This document shows positions 33,799-42,168 of a DNA stretch of 64,000 bases, piece by piece (the stretch's first letter is position 1; each line of letters opens with the position of its first letter). Source of the stretch: Pedobacter roseus (GTDB taxonomy: Bacteria > Bacteroidota > Bacteroidia > Sphingobacteriales > Sphingobacteriaceae); the NCBI RefSeq assembly GCF_014395225.1, contig NZ_CP060723.1, positions 4,092,001 through 4,156,000 on the forward strand. Direction: 5' to 3'. The notes under the pieces were generated by a model. It was not told the DNA's origin, searched no databases, and saw nothing but the letters and a program-made list of their open reading frames with translations. The position numbers were made by a program, and so were the translations under genes.

Positions 33799-35715
33799 TT
33801 ACCATTTTTTACGGCGCTCGCCGCTTCCACCTTCACGGTTTCCGCCTTCTCTGCGTGGACCTCCGGTGTTACCACCTTTGTCATCACGGCTACGACCAGA
33901 GAAATCTCTGAAACCGCCACCGCTATTTCCACCTTCACGTCTACCGCTACCACCGCCAGATTTTCTGTCGCCGCCGCCACGATAACCGCCGCCGCCACCG
34001 CCGCTTCTGCGTTCACCGCCGAAACCACCGCCACCGCTACGTCTTTCGCCGCCACCGCGTCTTTCACCTGCGCCTTCACCACGACCACCGTCTCCGCTTT
34101 TCTCGATACGTACCTGACGACCGTTAAACTCAACAGATTTAAAGCCTTCGAAAACTTTATCGGCAACATCATCTTCTACTTCAAAGAAAGAGAAAACACC
34201 TTTTAAATCGATTTTACCAACACTTTTGCCACCAATTTTACCATTGTTACAGATAAAAGATAACATATCGCCACGGGTAAACTCATCTACAGAACCTAAG
34301 TTGATGAACAAACGGGTGTAACCTTCGCTACCACGTCCGCGTCCAGCTCCTCTTTCGCCTCTGTCAGCACCACGGTCGTCGCCAACTGCAGCATTTAAAT
34401 CAGGTGCTTTAGAATAGTAATCCAAGAAACGGTTAAACTCTAATGAAGCAAAACGTTTAATTACATCTTCTTTGGTTAAATCAGCAAATTCATCCATAAT
34501 ACGAGGAATGTACTGATCAATTTGTTCGTTGTTAACTTCTACATTGTGTACTTTATGTACTAAAGAGAATAATTGTTTCTCACAAACATCAAATCCTGTA
34601 GGAAGCTCAGCTTTGGTAAATTGTTTACCAATAATGCGTTCCAGCTGACGGATTTTTCCAACTTCTTTAGAGTTGATGATACAGATAGAAATACCGGTTT
34701 TACCCGCACGACCAGTACGGCCAGAACGGTGGGTATAACTTTCAATTTCGTCAGGTAAAGAGTAATTGATTACGTGAGTTACATTGTTTACATCGATACC
34801 ACGTGCAGCAACATCAGTAGCAATTAACAACTGCATGTTACGTTCACGGAAACGTTGCATTACTTTATCACGTTGTTGTTGCGATAAATCGCCGTGTAAA
34901 GCATCAGCATTGTAGCCATCTTTAATTAAATGCTCAGCAACATCCTGTGTATCCAATTTGGTTTTACAGAATACTACTGCAAAAATTTCAGGATTGAAAT
35001 CTACAATACGTTTTAAGGCAGCGTATTTATCACGTGCACGAACAATGTAATATTCGTGTTCGATGTTTACGTTACCAGTGTTTTTTGTGCCCATGGTTAA
35101 TTCAACAGGATTATCCATATAGTTTTTAGCTATACGGCGAACTTCTGCAGGCATGGTAGCCGAGAATAACCAGGTTTTTTTGTCATCAGGAGTAGTTGAT
35201 AAGATGTCGTTGATATCGTCCTGGAAACCCATGTTCAACATCTCGTCAGCTTCATCAAGCACAACATATTTAACGTTTGAAAAATCAATCGCCTTACGGC
35301 CAATGATATCCAACATACGGCCGGGCGTGGCCACTACGATTTGAATTCCCTGACGGATTTCGCGTAGTTGTTGCATAATGTTCGCGCCACCGTAAACGGC
35401 AACAACGTGGGCATTAGCAATGTTTTTAGAAAAGTTCTTAAGGTCGTTAGCGATCTGTAAGCATAACTCACGGGTAGGGCATAAAATCAATGCCTGTGGT
35501 TTGTTAACTTTAAAATCGATTAGTTCTAACAGCGGCAAACCAAATGCGGCTGTTTTTCCTGTTCCTGTTTGGGCCAAACCAACAAAATCATTAGTGCCTT
35601 CTAACAGTACAGGAATACTTTGCTCCTGAATAGGTGTTGGAGTTTCAAATCCAAGATCCTTTACGGCATTAACGACGTCATCACTTATCCCCAATAATTG
35701 AAATGGGTTTGTCAT
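33799..35715 (-). CDS. DEAD-box RNA helicase with DbpA-like domain and RGG-rich tail
   Basis: A cytosolic ATP-dependent RNA helicase of 638 residues. The Q-motif FETPTPIQEQSIP, Walker A AQTGTGKTA, GG, TPGR, DEAD (VLDEADEML), SAT (FSATMPAEV), RGIDV and HRSGRTGRAG motifs are in order. A DbpA-type RNA-binding domain (about 460-535) is followed by a tail (about 545-638) of Gly/Arg/Ser repeats such as GGGERRSGGGGFGGERRSGG. Such tails bind RNA and help cold-shock or ribosome-assembly helicases. The gene interrupts the glycan region but is a housekeeping gene. A TACCTTTG -7 box is upstream. Confidence 0.95.
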   Translation of the reverse strand: MTNPFQLLGISDDVVNAVKDLGFETPTPIQEQSIPVLLEGTNDFVGLAQTGTGKTAAFGLPLLELIDFKVNKPQALILCPTRELCLQIANDLKNFSKNIANAHVVAVYGGANIMQQLREIRQGIQIVVATPGRMLDIIGRKAIDFSNVKYVVLDEADEMLNMGFQDDINDILSTTPDDKKTWLFSATMPAEVRRIAKNYMDNPVELTMGTKNTGNVNIEHEYYIVRARDKYAALKRIVDFNPEIFAVVFCKTKLDTQDVAEHLIKDGYNADALHGDLSQQQRDKVMQRFRERNMQLLIATDVAARGIDVNNVTHVINYSLPDEIESYTHRSGRTGRAGKTGISICIINSKEVGKIRQLERIIGKQFTKAELPTGFDVCEKQLFSLVHKVHNVEVNNEQIDQYIPRIMDEFADLTKEDVIKRFASLEFNRFLDYYSKAPDLNAAVGDDRGADRGERGAGRGRGSEGYTRLFINLGSVDEFTRGDMLSFICNNGKIGGKSVGKIDLKGVFSFFEVEDDVADKVFEGFKSVEFNGRQVRIEKSGDGGRGEGAGERRGGGERRSGGGGFGGERRSGGGGGGYRGGGDRKSGGGSGRREGGNSGGGFRDFSGRSRDDKGGNTGGPRREGGNREGGSGERRKKW

Positions 35716-35741
35716 TCGTCTTTTTATTTTTAATTGAGCCG

Positions 35742-35749
35742 CAAAGGTA
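35742..35749 (-). promoter_or_regulatory. Candidate -7 box for the DEAD-box gene
   Basis: CAAAGGTA is TACCTTTG on the minus strand (TAnnTTTG), about 27 bp before the start codon. No TTTG is at the expected -33 position. Confidence 0.45.
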
Positions 35750-35819
35750 CGGTTAATATTCCGTATTTCACAGATTACCAGGTAAATAGTTTTTAAGGCT
35801 AATTATTTGAAAATAAGGG

Positions 35820-36262
35820 GATAAAGGGAAATGGATGACGGAAGATGGAAAAGGGATGATGGAAGGGTTTTAAACTAAGATCGTAAAGGTGAGGCATGGT
35901 TTGTTTTTTTTGGGGTAAGCCTGGAGTTAGGTGGATTATGATTTTTAAACTACATTGAGGTTAAGTGGTTAATTGGTTAAGTGGTTAATTGAATGCCTGG
36001 TGCCGAACCTATCGCGTATGTTTTAACCGCAGAGGACGCAGCGTGTAGGCAGGAATCTTAAAGCTGATTGCTTTAAGATTCCCAATCGACCCGATAGATA
36101 TCGGGTTGGGAATGACGAAACTAGTAGGATATTCAGCTTGTTCGGTATCTCAGGTTTATAATCAAAACTCCGTGCGTTCCGTGTTTCCGTGGCAAAAAAT
36201 AATATGAAGAGCATGCTCCTTTTGATAGATTCTTCGGCTACGCTCAGAATGACAAATCTAAT
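35820..36262. repeat. Cluster of short repeats and perfect hairpins
   Basis: This 440-bp cluster holds GGATGACGGAAGATGG text (35830-35870) and AAGTGGTTAATTGG text (35955-35990). A perfect 13-bp stem GGAATCTTAAAGC (36052-36064) with 36070-36082 follows. Next is ACCCGAT-AGAT-ATCGGGT (36089-36106), then CGTTCCGTGTTTCCGTGGC (about 36174-36192), and GATTCTTCGGCTACGCTCAG then AATGACAAATC (about 36227-36258). A reading frame across it is judged non-coding. Confidence 0.65.
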
Positions 36263-36274
36263 AAAAACGAGCGC

Positions 36275-36308
36275 AAAAAAAGCCGCAGATTTAACCAGAA
36301 TCTGCGGC
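36275..36308 (-). terminator. Intrinsic terminator of the GH3 gene
   Basis: GCCGCAGATT (36282-36291) pairs perfectly with AATCTGCGGC (36299-36308) around a 7-nt loop. On the minus strand a T run follows, about 46 bp after the GH3 stop codon. Confidence 0.92.
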
Positions 36309-36354
36309 AACTATTACTCGATTATGGTTTATACCCAACCATAGGGGTGTATTT

Positions 36355-39027
36355 TTAAGGTTTTACTGTGATGTTATCTTTTAAATAAAGCGCCTTGCTC
36401 GATGAGCCGATCATAATTCTATAATCTCCGGGAACTGCGTCCCATTTATTATTGCCATCAAGCGTTTGAAGCACTTCTTTATCTATTTGAAAAGAAACGG
36501 TTTTCGTTTCACCTGCTTTTAAGCTCACCCTTTGAAAAGCCCTGAGCGCCAGAACAGGCTGAGCCAGCTTGCTTAGTAATGGCCTCATGTACAATTGAAC
36601 CACTTCTTCCCCATCGTAACTGCCTGTATTTTTCAGTTCAAAGGTTACAGTCGCGGTTTCATTTTTAGCTATGCTTTTGCGGCTGAATTTTAAGTTGGCA
36701 TAAGAAAAGTCGGTATAACTTAATCCATATCCGAAAGGGAAAAGCGGCTCACCACTTAAATTGTTGTAGTCATCACCTCTTCCGGTTGGCTTGTGGTTAT
36801 ACACTAAAGGTAGCTGCGATTCATCAACAGGACAGGTAATCGGGAGTTTTCCTGAAGGATTTGCTTTACCCAACAATACATCTGCCACAGCATTGCCACC
36901 AGCTTCGCCAGGGTACCATACATTTAAAACTGCGCTTACCTTATTTAACCAGGGCTGCATATTAATGGCACTGCCACCGGTTAACACCACCACAATCGGT
37001 TTACCTGTTTTTGCAAGTTCCTGTAAAAGAGTTTCCTGATTACCCGGCAGGTTTAACATTGCCCGATCTAAAAACTCTCCTTCTTTTATCCCTGCTACAA
37101 AAACCACCACGTCGTTATTTTTTGCTGCTTTTACCGCATCTGTTATTTCGTTTGGTTGCTGAACATTATAATCCCATACGAGTTTGATCTTGCCATTGCC
37201 TTTAGGTTCGAAAAATTCTACTTTAATGGAGTAGGCTTTATTTTTCTCAAAATGGAAATGCGCTGTTTTTAAATTGAATGATTTTTTATCCCAGTTATCA
37301 ATCACCAGTTTATCGTTCAGATATAATCGGTAACCATCATTTCCCTCCAATCCGATATTAAGATCTGCATTTTGCGGAACTTTTATACTGCCCTCCCAGC
37401 TGATCGAATAATTATCCAAATCAAGTTTTTCATCAGGAGGATATAAAGTCCAGCTGAAATTGATGGCCTTATCTACCTGCTCTTTTACAGGTTCACCAGC
37501 GAGGTTGAGTCCTTTATAATACTTTGCAGTCAACCCCAATTTTTGATTCACAGAAAGAAACTGGCTATCTATCGTGACATAAGATTGAACTTCGCGACTG
37601 CTACCTTTTAAATAATTAATTTCAACATCGCCGGATACTGCACTTTTCAGTCCTTCCAAGATGTTTATCTTTTTATTTCCAGTGCCACTATAACCACCCA
37701 GCCTGCCTTCAACAGCATCCTCACCTAATAATAAAATGCGTTTTGTACTTTTTAGGGGAAGAATATGGTTATCGTTTTTAAGCAGTACAAAAGATTTCAA
37801 AGCGGCTTCTTTGGCGAGGATATGATTGCTTTGATCGTTTAACATTTTTTCGGCAATACTTTCGTCAACATAAGGCTGCTCGAAAAGGCCAAGTTCGAAT
37901 TTTGCTCTCAACACCCTGGTAAGCGCATCGTCAATCCGTGATTTTGGGATACTACCATCCAAAAATGCAGGCAAAAATAATTTGTAGTGGTTATAATCTA
38001 CCTGAAAAATCACGTCTAACCCGGCATTGATTGATTGTGCTGTTGCATCTTTATAATCTTTGGCGGTAAAATGTAATACATTGGCACCACCAACCGCCCC
38101 GGCATCAGAAATAACGAAACCTTTAAAACCCCATTCTGATTTTAGTTTTGTGGTGAGCAACCATTTATTTGAAGTTGCCGGCGAGCCAAAAACACTGTTG
38201 TAAGAAGTCATTAAAGAACGGATGCCTACATTTTTAACGCCATCTTTAAATGCAGGAAAGTGGATTTCTTCCAAAAAGTGAGTGTCCATTTCAATAGGAT
38301 AACTATCACGACCGCCATCGCCAACATTGGCAATAAAATGTTTAGGGGTAACAATAATATTCTGTTTTTCTATGGCGTTCATAAAGGCATGCCCCAACAC
38401 AGTGGTTAGATAAGGGTCTTCGCCATAAGTTTCTTCTACTCTGCCCCATCTTACATCGGTAGCCATGTTAATTACAGGCGCCAAAAGATCTCTTAAACCC
38501 CGCACCCGCGCTTCGTTGGCAATGGCTGTACCTATCTTAGCCACCAATGTGGTATCGAAAGTTGCCGCTAAACCAATAGATTGTGGAAAAGCAGTAGCAC
38601 CCTGCCTTACCAAACCATGCAAGGCCTCATCAAAAGGAATAATGGGAATCCCCAAACGTGTTTCTTCTACAAAGAATTTCTGGATTTTATTGATTTTTTT
38701 GGCAAGTGAAAGTCCATCTTCAGAAGTGTTATAGGTTAACATCTGTTGTGCATTGCCACTTCCCTGCGCGGCCGCACTTACCTGCAAGCCAAAAATGCCA
38801 TGTTTAAACTGTTGTTTATTCTGTTCGTTAACATCCCCGGGGATCATGAACAACTGCCAGAATTTTTCTTCCGGAGTCATTCTCGAAATCAGGTCTTTTA
38901 TCCTTAAATCGATACTTAACTTTGAATTTTTATAAGGCAATATTTGCGCCTTTTTCACCTGTGCAAAAAGACTGCAAGAGAAAAAAAGCGTAGGCAATAA
39001 GTATAGGTATTTTATCGATTTCGGCAT
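36355..39027 (-). CDS. Glycoside hydrolase family 3 enzyme with PA14 insert
   Basis: An exported glycosidase of 890 residues. It has a signal peptide (about 1-22), the GH3 N-terminal barrel and a C-terminal alpha/beta sandwich. The nucleophile Asp is in GFVISDAGAVGG; this context fits either beta-glucosidase or beta-xylosidase. A PA14 domain (about 490-620; LTAKYYKGLNLAGEP, EGNDGYRLYLNDKLV) is inserted in the C-terminal domain. NVWYPGEAGGNAVADVLLG and FPFGYGLSYTDFSY mark the sugar-binding end, and a fibronectin-III-like domain closes the protein. It lies 2 bp downstream of the fucosidase gene, so it is surely cotranscribed with the SusCD operon. Confidence 0.93.
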   Translation of the reverse strand: MPKSIKYLYLLPTLFFSCSLFAQVKKAQILPYKNSKLSIDLRIKDLISRMTPEEKFWQLFMIPGDVNEQNKQQFKHGIFGLQVSAAAQGSGNAQQMLTYNTSEDGLSLAKKINKIQKFFVEETRLGIPIIPFDEALHGLVRQGATAFPQSIGLAATFDTTLVAKIGTAIANEARVRGLRDLLAPVINMATDVRWGRVEETYGEDPYLTTVLGHAFMNAIEKQNIIVTPKHFIANVGDGGRDSYPIEMDTHFLEEIHFPAFKDGVKNVGIRSLMTSYNSVFGSPATSNKWLLTTKLKSEWGFKGFVISDAGAVGGANVLHFTAKDYKDATAQSINAGLDVIFQVDYNHYKLFLPAFLDGSIPKSRIDDALTRVLRAKFELGLFEQPYVDESIAEKMLNDQSNHILAKEAALKSFVLLKNDNHILPLKSTKRILLLGEDAVEGRLGGYSGTGNKKINILEGLKSAVSGDVEINYLKGSSREVQSYVTIDSQFLSVNQKLGLTAKYYKGLNLAGEPVKEQVDKAINFSWTLYPPDEKLDLDNYSISWEGSIKVPQNADLNIGLEGNDGYRLYLNDKLVIDNWDKKSFNLKTAHFHFEKNKAYSIKVEFFEPKGNGKIKLVWDYNVQQPNEITDAVKAAKNNDVVVFVAGIKEGEFLDRAMLNLPGNQETLLQELAKTGKPIVVVLTGGSAINMQPWLNKVSAVLNVWYPGEAGGNAVADVLLGKANPSGKLPITCPVDESQLPLVYNHKPTGRGDDYNNLSGEPLFPFGYGLSYTDFSYANLKFSRKSIAKNETATVTFELKNTGSYDGEEVVQLYMRPLLSKLAQPVLALRAFQRVSLKAGETKTVSFQIDKEVLQTLDGNNKWDAVPGDYRIMIGSSSKALYLKDNITVKP

Positions 39028-39029
39028 CT

Positions 39030-40454
39030 CTATTTAGTTTCAGGCGTAAAAGAAAATGTAAGGGCTATTTTCTCATCAGTTTTAGGAAGATTAAAGTGGA
39101 CTTTACCATCTTTCAATGTCCATTTTACTTTTTGGTTAGTAGTTAAAATGGTAATTGGCGTTCCTTTTTTAGGACTACTCCCCTGCCATGAAATTTCATT
39201 AACAGCAGCCTTGTCAATAAAGCTGATTCCATAAACTGTTTTTCCGTCCTTACTCTGGGTAAACCAGTTTTGCCCGTCGTGATAGTTTTTGGTTATCCGT
39301 GTTCCGTAAATGGCCGTACCATTTTTTGAAGTCCACTGCCCAATTTCTTCTAATTTTTTAATCACATCGTCAGGCAGTGTTCCATCTGCTTTCGGACCAA
39401 CGCCCAATAACAAACTTCCGCCTTTGGCAACAATTTCTACCAGTTTATGCACTACTTCAGCTGCAGACTTATATTGATCGTTAGGGACAAATCCCCATGC
39501 ACCACCTAAAGTCATACAGCTCTCCCAAGGATAATCCAATTGTTTTTCGGGGATTTTCTGTTCAGGGGTTTGGTAATTTTCGAACTGACCATGTACCGTT
39601 CTGTCTACCATAATTAAACCAGGCTGTGCTTTTCTGGCCATGTCTGCAATCTTCGGCATATCTACATCCTGGCTCCACTCCGGAATTGGCGCTCCCCATG
39701 AAAGCACTTCCTGGTTTACGCTGGCCCGCGGGCGAACCCAGCCACCATCTAACCACAGAATATCGATACTACCATAATTATTCATCAACTCGGCGATCTG
39801 GTTTTGGGTATAGCTTTTAAACATATTCCACCGCCATGGATTTTTTCGGATGTCGTAATTGTTGTTTCTGTTAGCGGTGGCATATTTGTCCCACCAATAA
39901 TACTGAGAGTGCCAATCTGGTTTAGAAAAATAAGCACCGATCATAAAGTTTTCTTTGCGGAATGCATCGAACACATATTTGGCCACATCTTTTTTAGCAT
40001 TGGCAGAAAAAGGGCCTTTTGCAACACTAAAATCAGATTGTTTAGTATCGAACATGGCAAAACCATCGTGGTGTTTAGTGGTAAATACCAGGTATTTCAT
40101 GCCGGCATCTTTACCTGCTTTTGCCCATTGTTCAGGGTTGAATTTTGTAGGGTTAAATTTTTCGCTCTGGCCCCAGTACCATTTTTTATAATCTTCGTAT
40201 TTGATGGTACTATCCCTTTCAATCCAATCTTCAGAACAGATAGACCAGGATTCGATAATCCCGGGAACGGCGTAAAGCCCCCAGTGGATAATCATTCCAA
40301 ATTTTTTATCCTGCCAGGTCTCTAGTTTTTGTTTAACCGCAGCATCTTTAGGCCATTCGTAAATTTCTGATTGGGGCATGATGTCGTTCTGTTGGGCAGA
40401 AGAACGGTACACAAAGAGCATTAAACAGAAAAGAAAGTAAATTTTTATCTTCAT
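39030..40454 (-). CDS. Alpha-L-fucosidase (GH29), operonic copy
   Basis: A secreted enzyme of 474 residues releasing alpha-L-fucose. The ATG at 40454 starts a clean signal peptide (MKIKIYFLFCLMLF, ending SSAQ). The frame extends upstream to 40526, but that part overlaps the SusD stop region and a hairpin. GH29 motifs are KKFGMIIHWGLYAVPG, VFTTKHHDGFAMFDT, IGAYFSKPDWHSQYYW and the nucleophile strand SIDILWLDGGW. GGSLLLGVGPKADGTLPDD is the barrel end. It shares architecture with the longer fucosidase at 31054 but differs at its C-terminus. It is the first enzyme gene after SusD. Confidence 0.93.
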   Translation of the reverse strand: MKIKIYFLFCLMLFVYRSSAQQNDIMPQSEIYEWPKDAAVKQKLETWQDKKFGMIIHWGLYAVPGIIESWSICSEDWIERDSTIKYEDYKKWYWGQSEKFNPTKFNPEQWAKAGKDAGMKYLVFTTKHHDGFAMFDTKQSDFSVAKGPFSANAKKDVAKYVFDAFRKENFMIGAYFSKPDWHSQYYWWDKYATANRNNNYDIRKNPWRWNMFKSYTQNQIAELMNNYGSIDILWLDGGWVRPRASVNQEVLSWGAPIPEWSQDVDMPKIADMARKAQPGLIMVDRTVHGQFENYQTPEQKIPEKQLDYPWESCMTLGGAWGFVPNDQYKSAAEVVHKLVEIVAKGGSLLLGVGPKADGTLPDDVIKKLEEIGQWTSKNGTAIYGTRITKNYHDGQNWFTQSKDGKTVYGISFIDKAAVNEISWQGSSPKKGTPITILTTNQKVKWTLKDGKVHFNLPKTDEKIALTFSFTPETK

Positions 40455-40462
40455 TATCAGGG

Positions 40463-40492
40463 TATAAAATCCCGGCCAATACTGGCCGGGAT
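40463..40492 (-). terminator. Hairpin (probable attenuator) between SusD and the fucosidase gene
   Basis: ATCCCGGCCA (40469-40478) pairs perfectly with TGGCCGGGAT (40483-40492) around ATAC. On the minus strand TTTTA follows, 9 bp before the fucosidase ATG. It would lower downstream expression relative to susCD. The second SusCD locus has a similar hairpin at 50438-50468. Confidence 0.78.
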
Positions 40493-40513
40493 ATGAGTTA
40501 ATTTGATTTACAA

Positions 40514-42148
40514 TTATGGCATCCAATATACCTTTTTGGCAATCTGAACATTAGCGTCTACATTACCGCCAATGGCATTTAAATTTGAAAGGTTGTTGGT
40601 TTTCTCATCGTCGGGATAAGGCAACCTGTTATAGGTAACAGGGGTGTAAGTGGCATCCTTAGGTGTCACCCCAGTACGGCGGACTGTACACCAGGTTTCC
40701 ACTGCATTAAACATACTTGCCAACCAGGACTGCGTAATTATTTTCCGATAATTTCCCGCTACATCACCAGCTGTAAATTTTACCGCAGGGTTACTGGTAA
40801 AAACATCAATCTGTGCCTGGGTAATTGGGCCAGGTTTAGCAGCAGTAGGCCATATAGCAGTTGTATTACTATTAACAGTAGTGTACCAAAAGTTAACAGA
40901 TGCTTTCATCCCTGCATTATATTCTGTTTCAGCCAAAGCCTGATCGGCACCGACGCCTATACCTTGGTTATAAATTTCTGCCTTTAAGAAATGTACATCT
41001 GCTTCCGAAATAATTACATAAGGGAAACTCTGAAAATCACGTACGAGATAGTAATTAAATACAGCAAATTTATTACCAGGATCGGTACCTGGAGCTTTTG
41101 GACTATTGGTAGATTCATTCGGATAAGGTGTACCACCATCTTGTACAGATCCATTTTGTGGTTGAGGCACCCATTTGCCTGCATTATTTGGCATAAACCA
41201 GACTTTGTAACGCGGATCAAAAAAACCAGATCCATCATCAGCGTTGGTTGACGACATTTTAGCAAACACATTCGAACTCATCCTGATGTTCGAAACAGAG
41301 AGCTCCCGGAATGCATACCAATAGCGATCGCCATAATCTGGAGAATTTGGTATAGACACTAAAGGAAAACTTCCAAAATTACTTTTGTATAAGGCCGTAA
41401 GGTCTTGATCATTAGGTAACGGGTAAGTAGAAGGATTTCCCAGAATTTCTGCAATGATGCCCTTCGCCTTGGTTTGCAGATTGGTTTTACTTAAACGAAC
41501 AGCATAACGCAGTCTTAAGGCGTTTCCAAACTTCTTCCAGGCGACAAAATCGTTGGTTAAAAAAGATTCATAAGTACCTATTGAGCTTTGGTTTGGGCCA
41601 CCAACACCTTCAACAGCAGCTTTCAGATCATCTAATACACTGTTATAAACACTTTCTTCTTTATCATACTTCGGTTGGTAGTTTGCTGAGCCTTCGGTAG
41701 CAATAGCGGCCTGGCTGTAAGGTATATCGCCATAGCGATCTAACATCGATAAAGTTTTTTGGCTCATCAGAATAGTTGCCATATACTTTACATCATTATA
41801 GATGCCTGGATTTGGAGCGGCACTAACAAGCTTTAATAATTGTTTATAATCGGCCAGATCCTGGTAATAATTACGCCAAAAAGTAGTAATATAATTAATA
41901 TAGGGTAAGTTTTTATTCTGAACACCCTGCTGATTGGTAATTGGCATAAACAAACCCGCATAGATCGTATAATCTTCTTCTGTTGCACGCTTGGCCAAAT
42001 TATTAAAAAAGCCTGCAGGTGTTGCTGTAGAAACCGTTGCATCTTTATATGGCTTATTTAATTCTTCGAAACCTTTTTTACACGATGCCACACCAACGAT
42101 CAGCGAGAGGCCAAGTATAGTATGGATTACTTTATGTTGAATTTTCAT
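40514..42148 (-). CDS. SusD/RagB-like outer-membrane lipoprotein (SusD-like 2 type)
   Basis: A surface lipoprotein of 544 residues that caps a TonB-dependent SusC transporter and captures its substrate. The lipobox is VASC (Cys23). The body shows the TPR-like helices of the SusD fold (AKRATEEDYTIYAGL, AIATEGSANYQPKYDKEESVY, AWKKFGNALRLRYAVRLSK, LKAEIYNQGIG). It ends VDANVQIAKKVYWMP. It starts 21 bp after the stop of the SusC gene, so the pair is one transcription unit. Its ligand is inferred to be a fucosylated glycan from the next genes. Confidence 0.93.
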   Translation of the reverse strand: MKIQHKVIHTILGLSLIVGVASCKKGFEELNKPYKDATVSTATPAGFFNNLAKRATEEDYTIYAGLFMPITNQQGVQNKNLPYINYITTFWRNYYQDLADYKQLLKLVSAAPNPGIYNDVKYMATILMSQKTLSMLDRYGDIPYSQAAIATEGSANYQPKYDKEESVYNSVLDDLKAAVEGVGGPNQSSIGTYESFLTNDFVAWKKFGNALRLRYAVRLSKTNLQTKAKGIIAEILGNPSTYPLPNDQDLTALYKSNFGSFPLVSIPNSPDYGDRYWYAFRELSVSNIRMSSNVFAKMSSTNADDGSGFFDPRYKVWFMPNNAGKWVPQPQNGSVQDGGTPYPNESTNSPKAPGTDPGNKFAVFNYYLVRDFQSFPYVIISEADVHFLKAEIYNQGIGVGADQALAETEYNAGMKASVNFWYTTVNSNTTAIWPTAAKPGPITQAQIDVFTSNPAVKFTAGDVAGNYRKIITQSWLASMFNAVETWCTVRRTGVTPKDATYTPVTYNRLPYPDDEKTNNLSNLNAIGGNVDANVQIAKKVYWMP

Positions 42149-42168
42149 GTGATTAATGCTTTAAGTGA

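Noticed and set aside
33729..34172. Ala/Val-rich frame overlapping the helicase tail on the same strand.
   Set aside because: It is a shadow of the Gly/Arg-repeat codons of the DEAD-box protein in another frame.
36023..36310. Open frame of 95 codons in the repeat cluster.
   Set aside because: It spans REP-like palindromes and a terminator stem, and no protein family or start context supports it.
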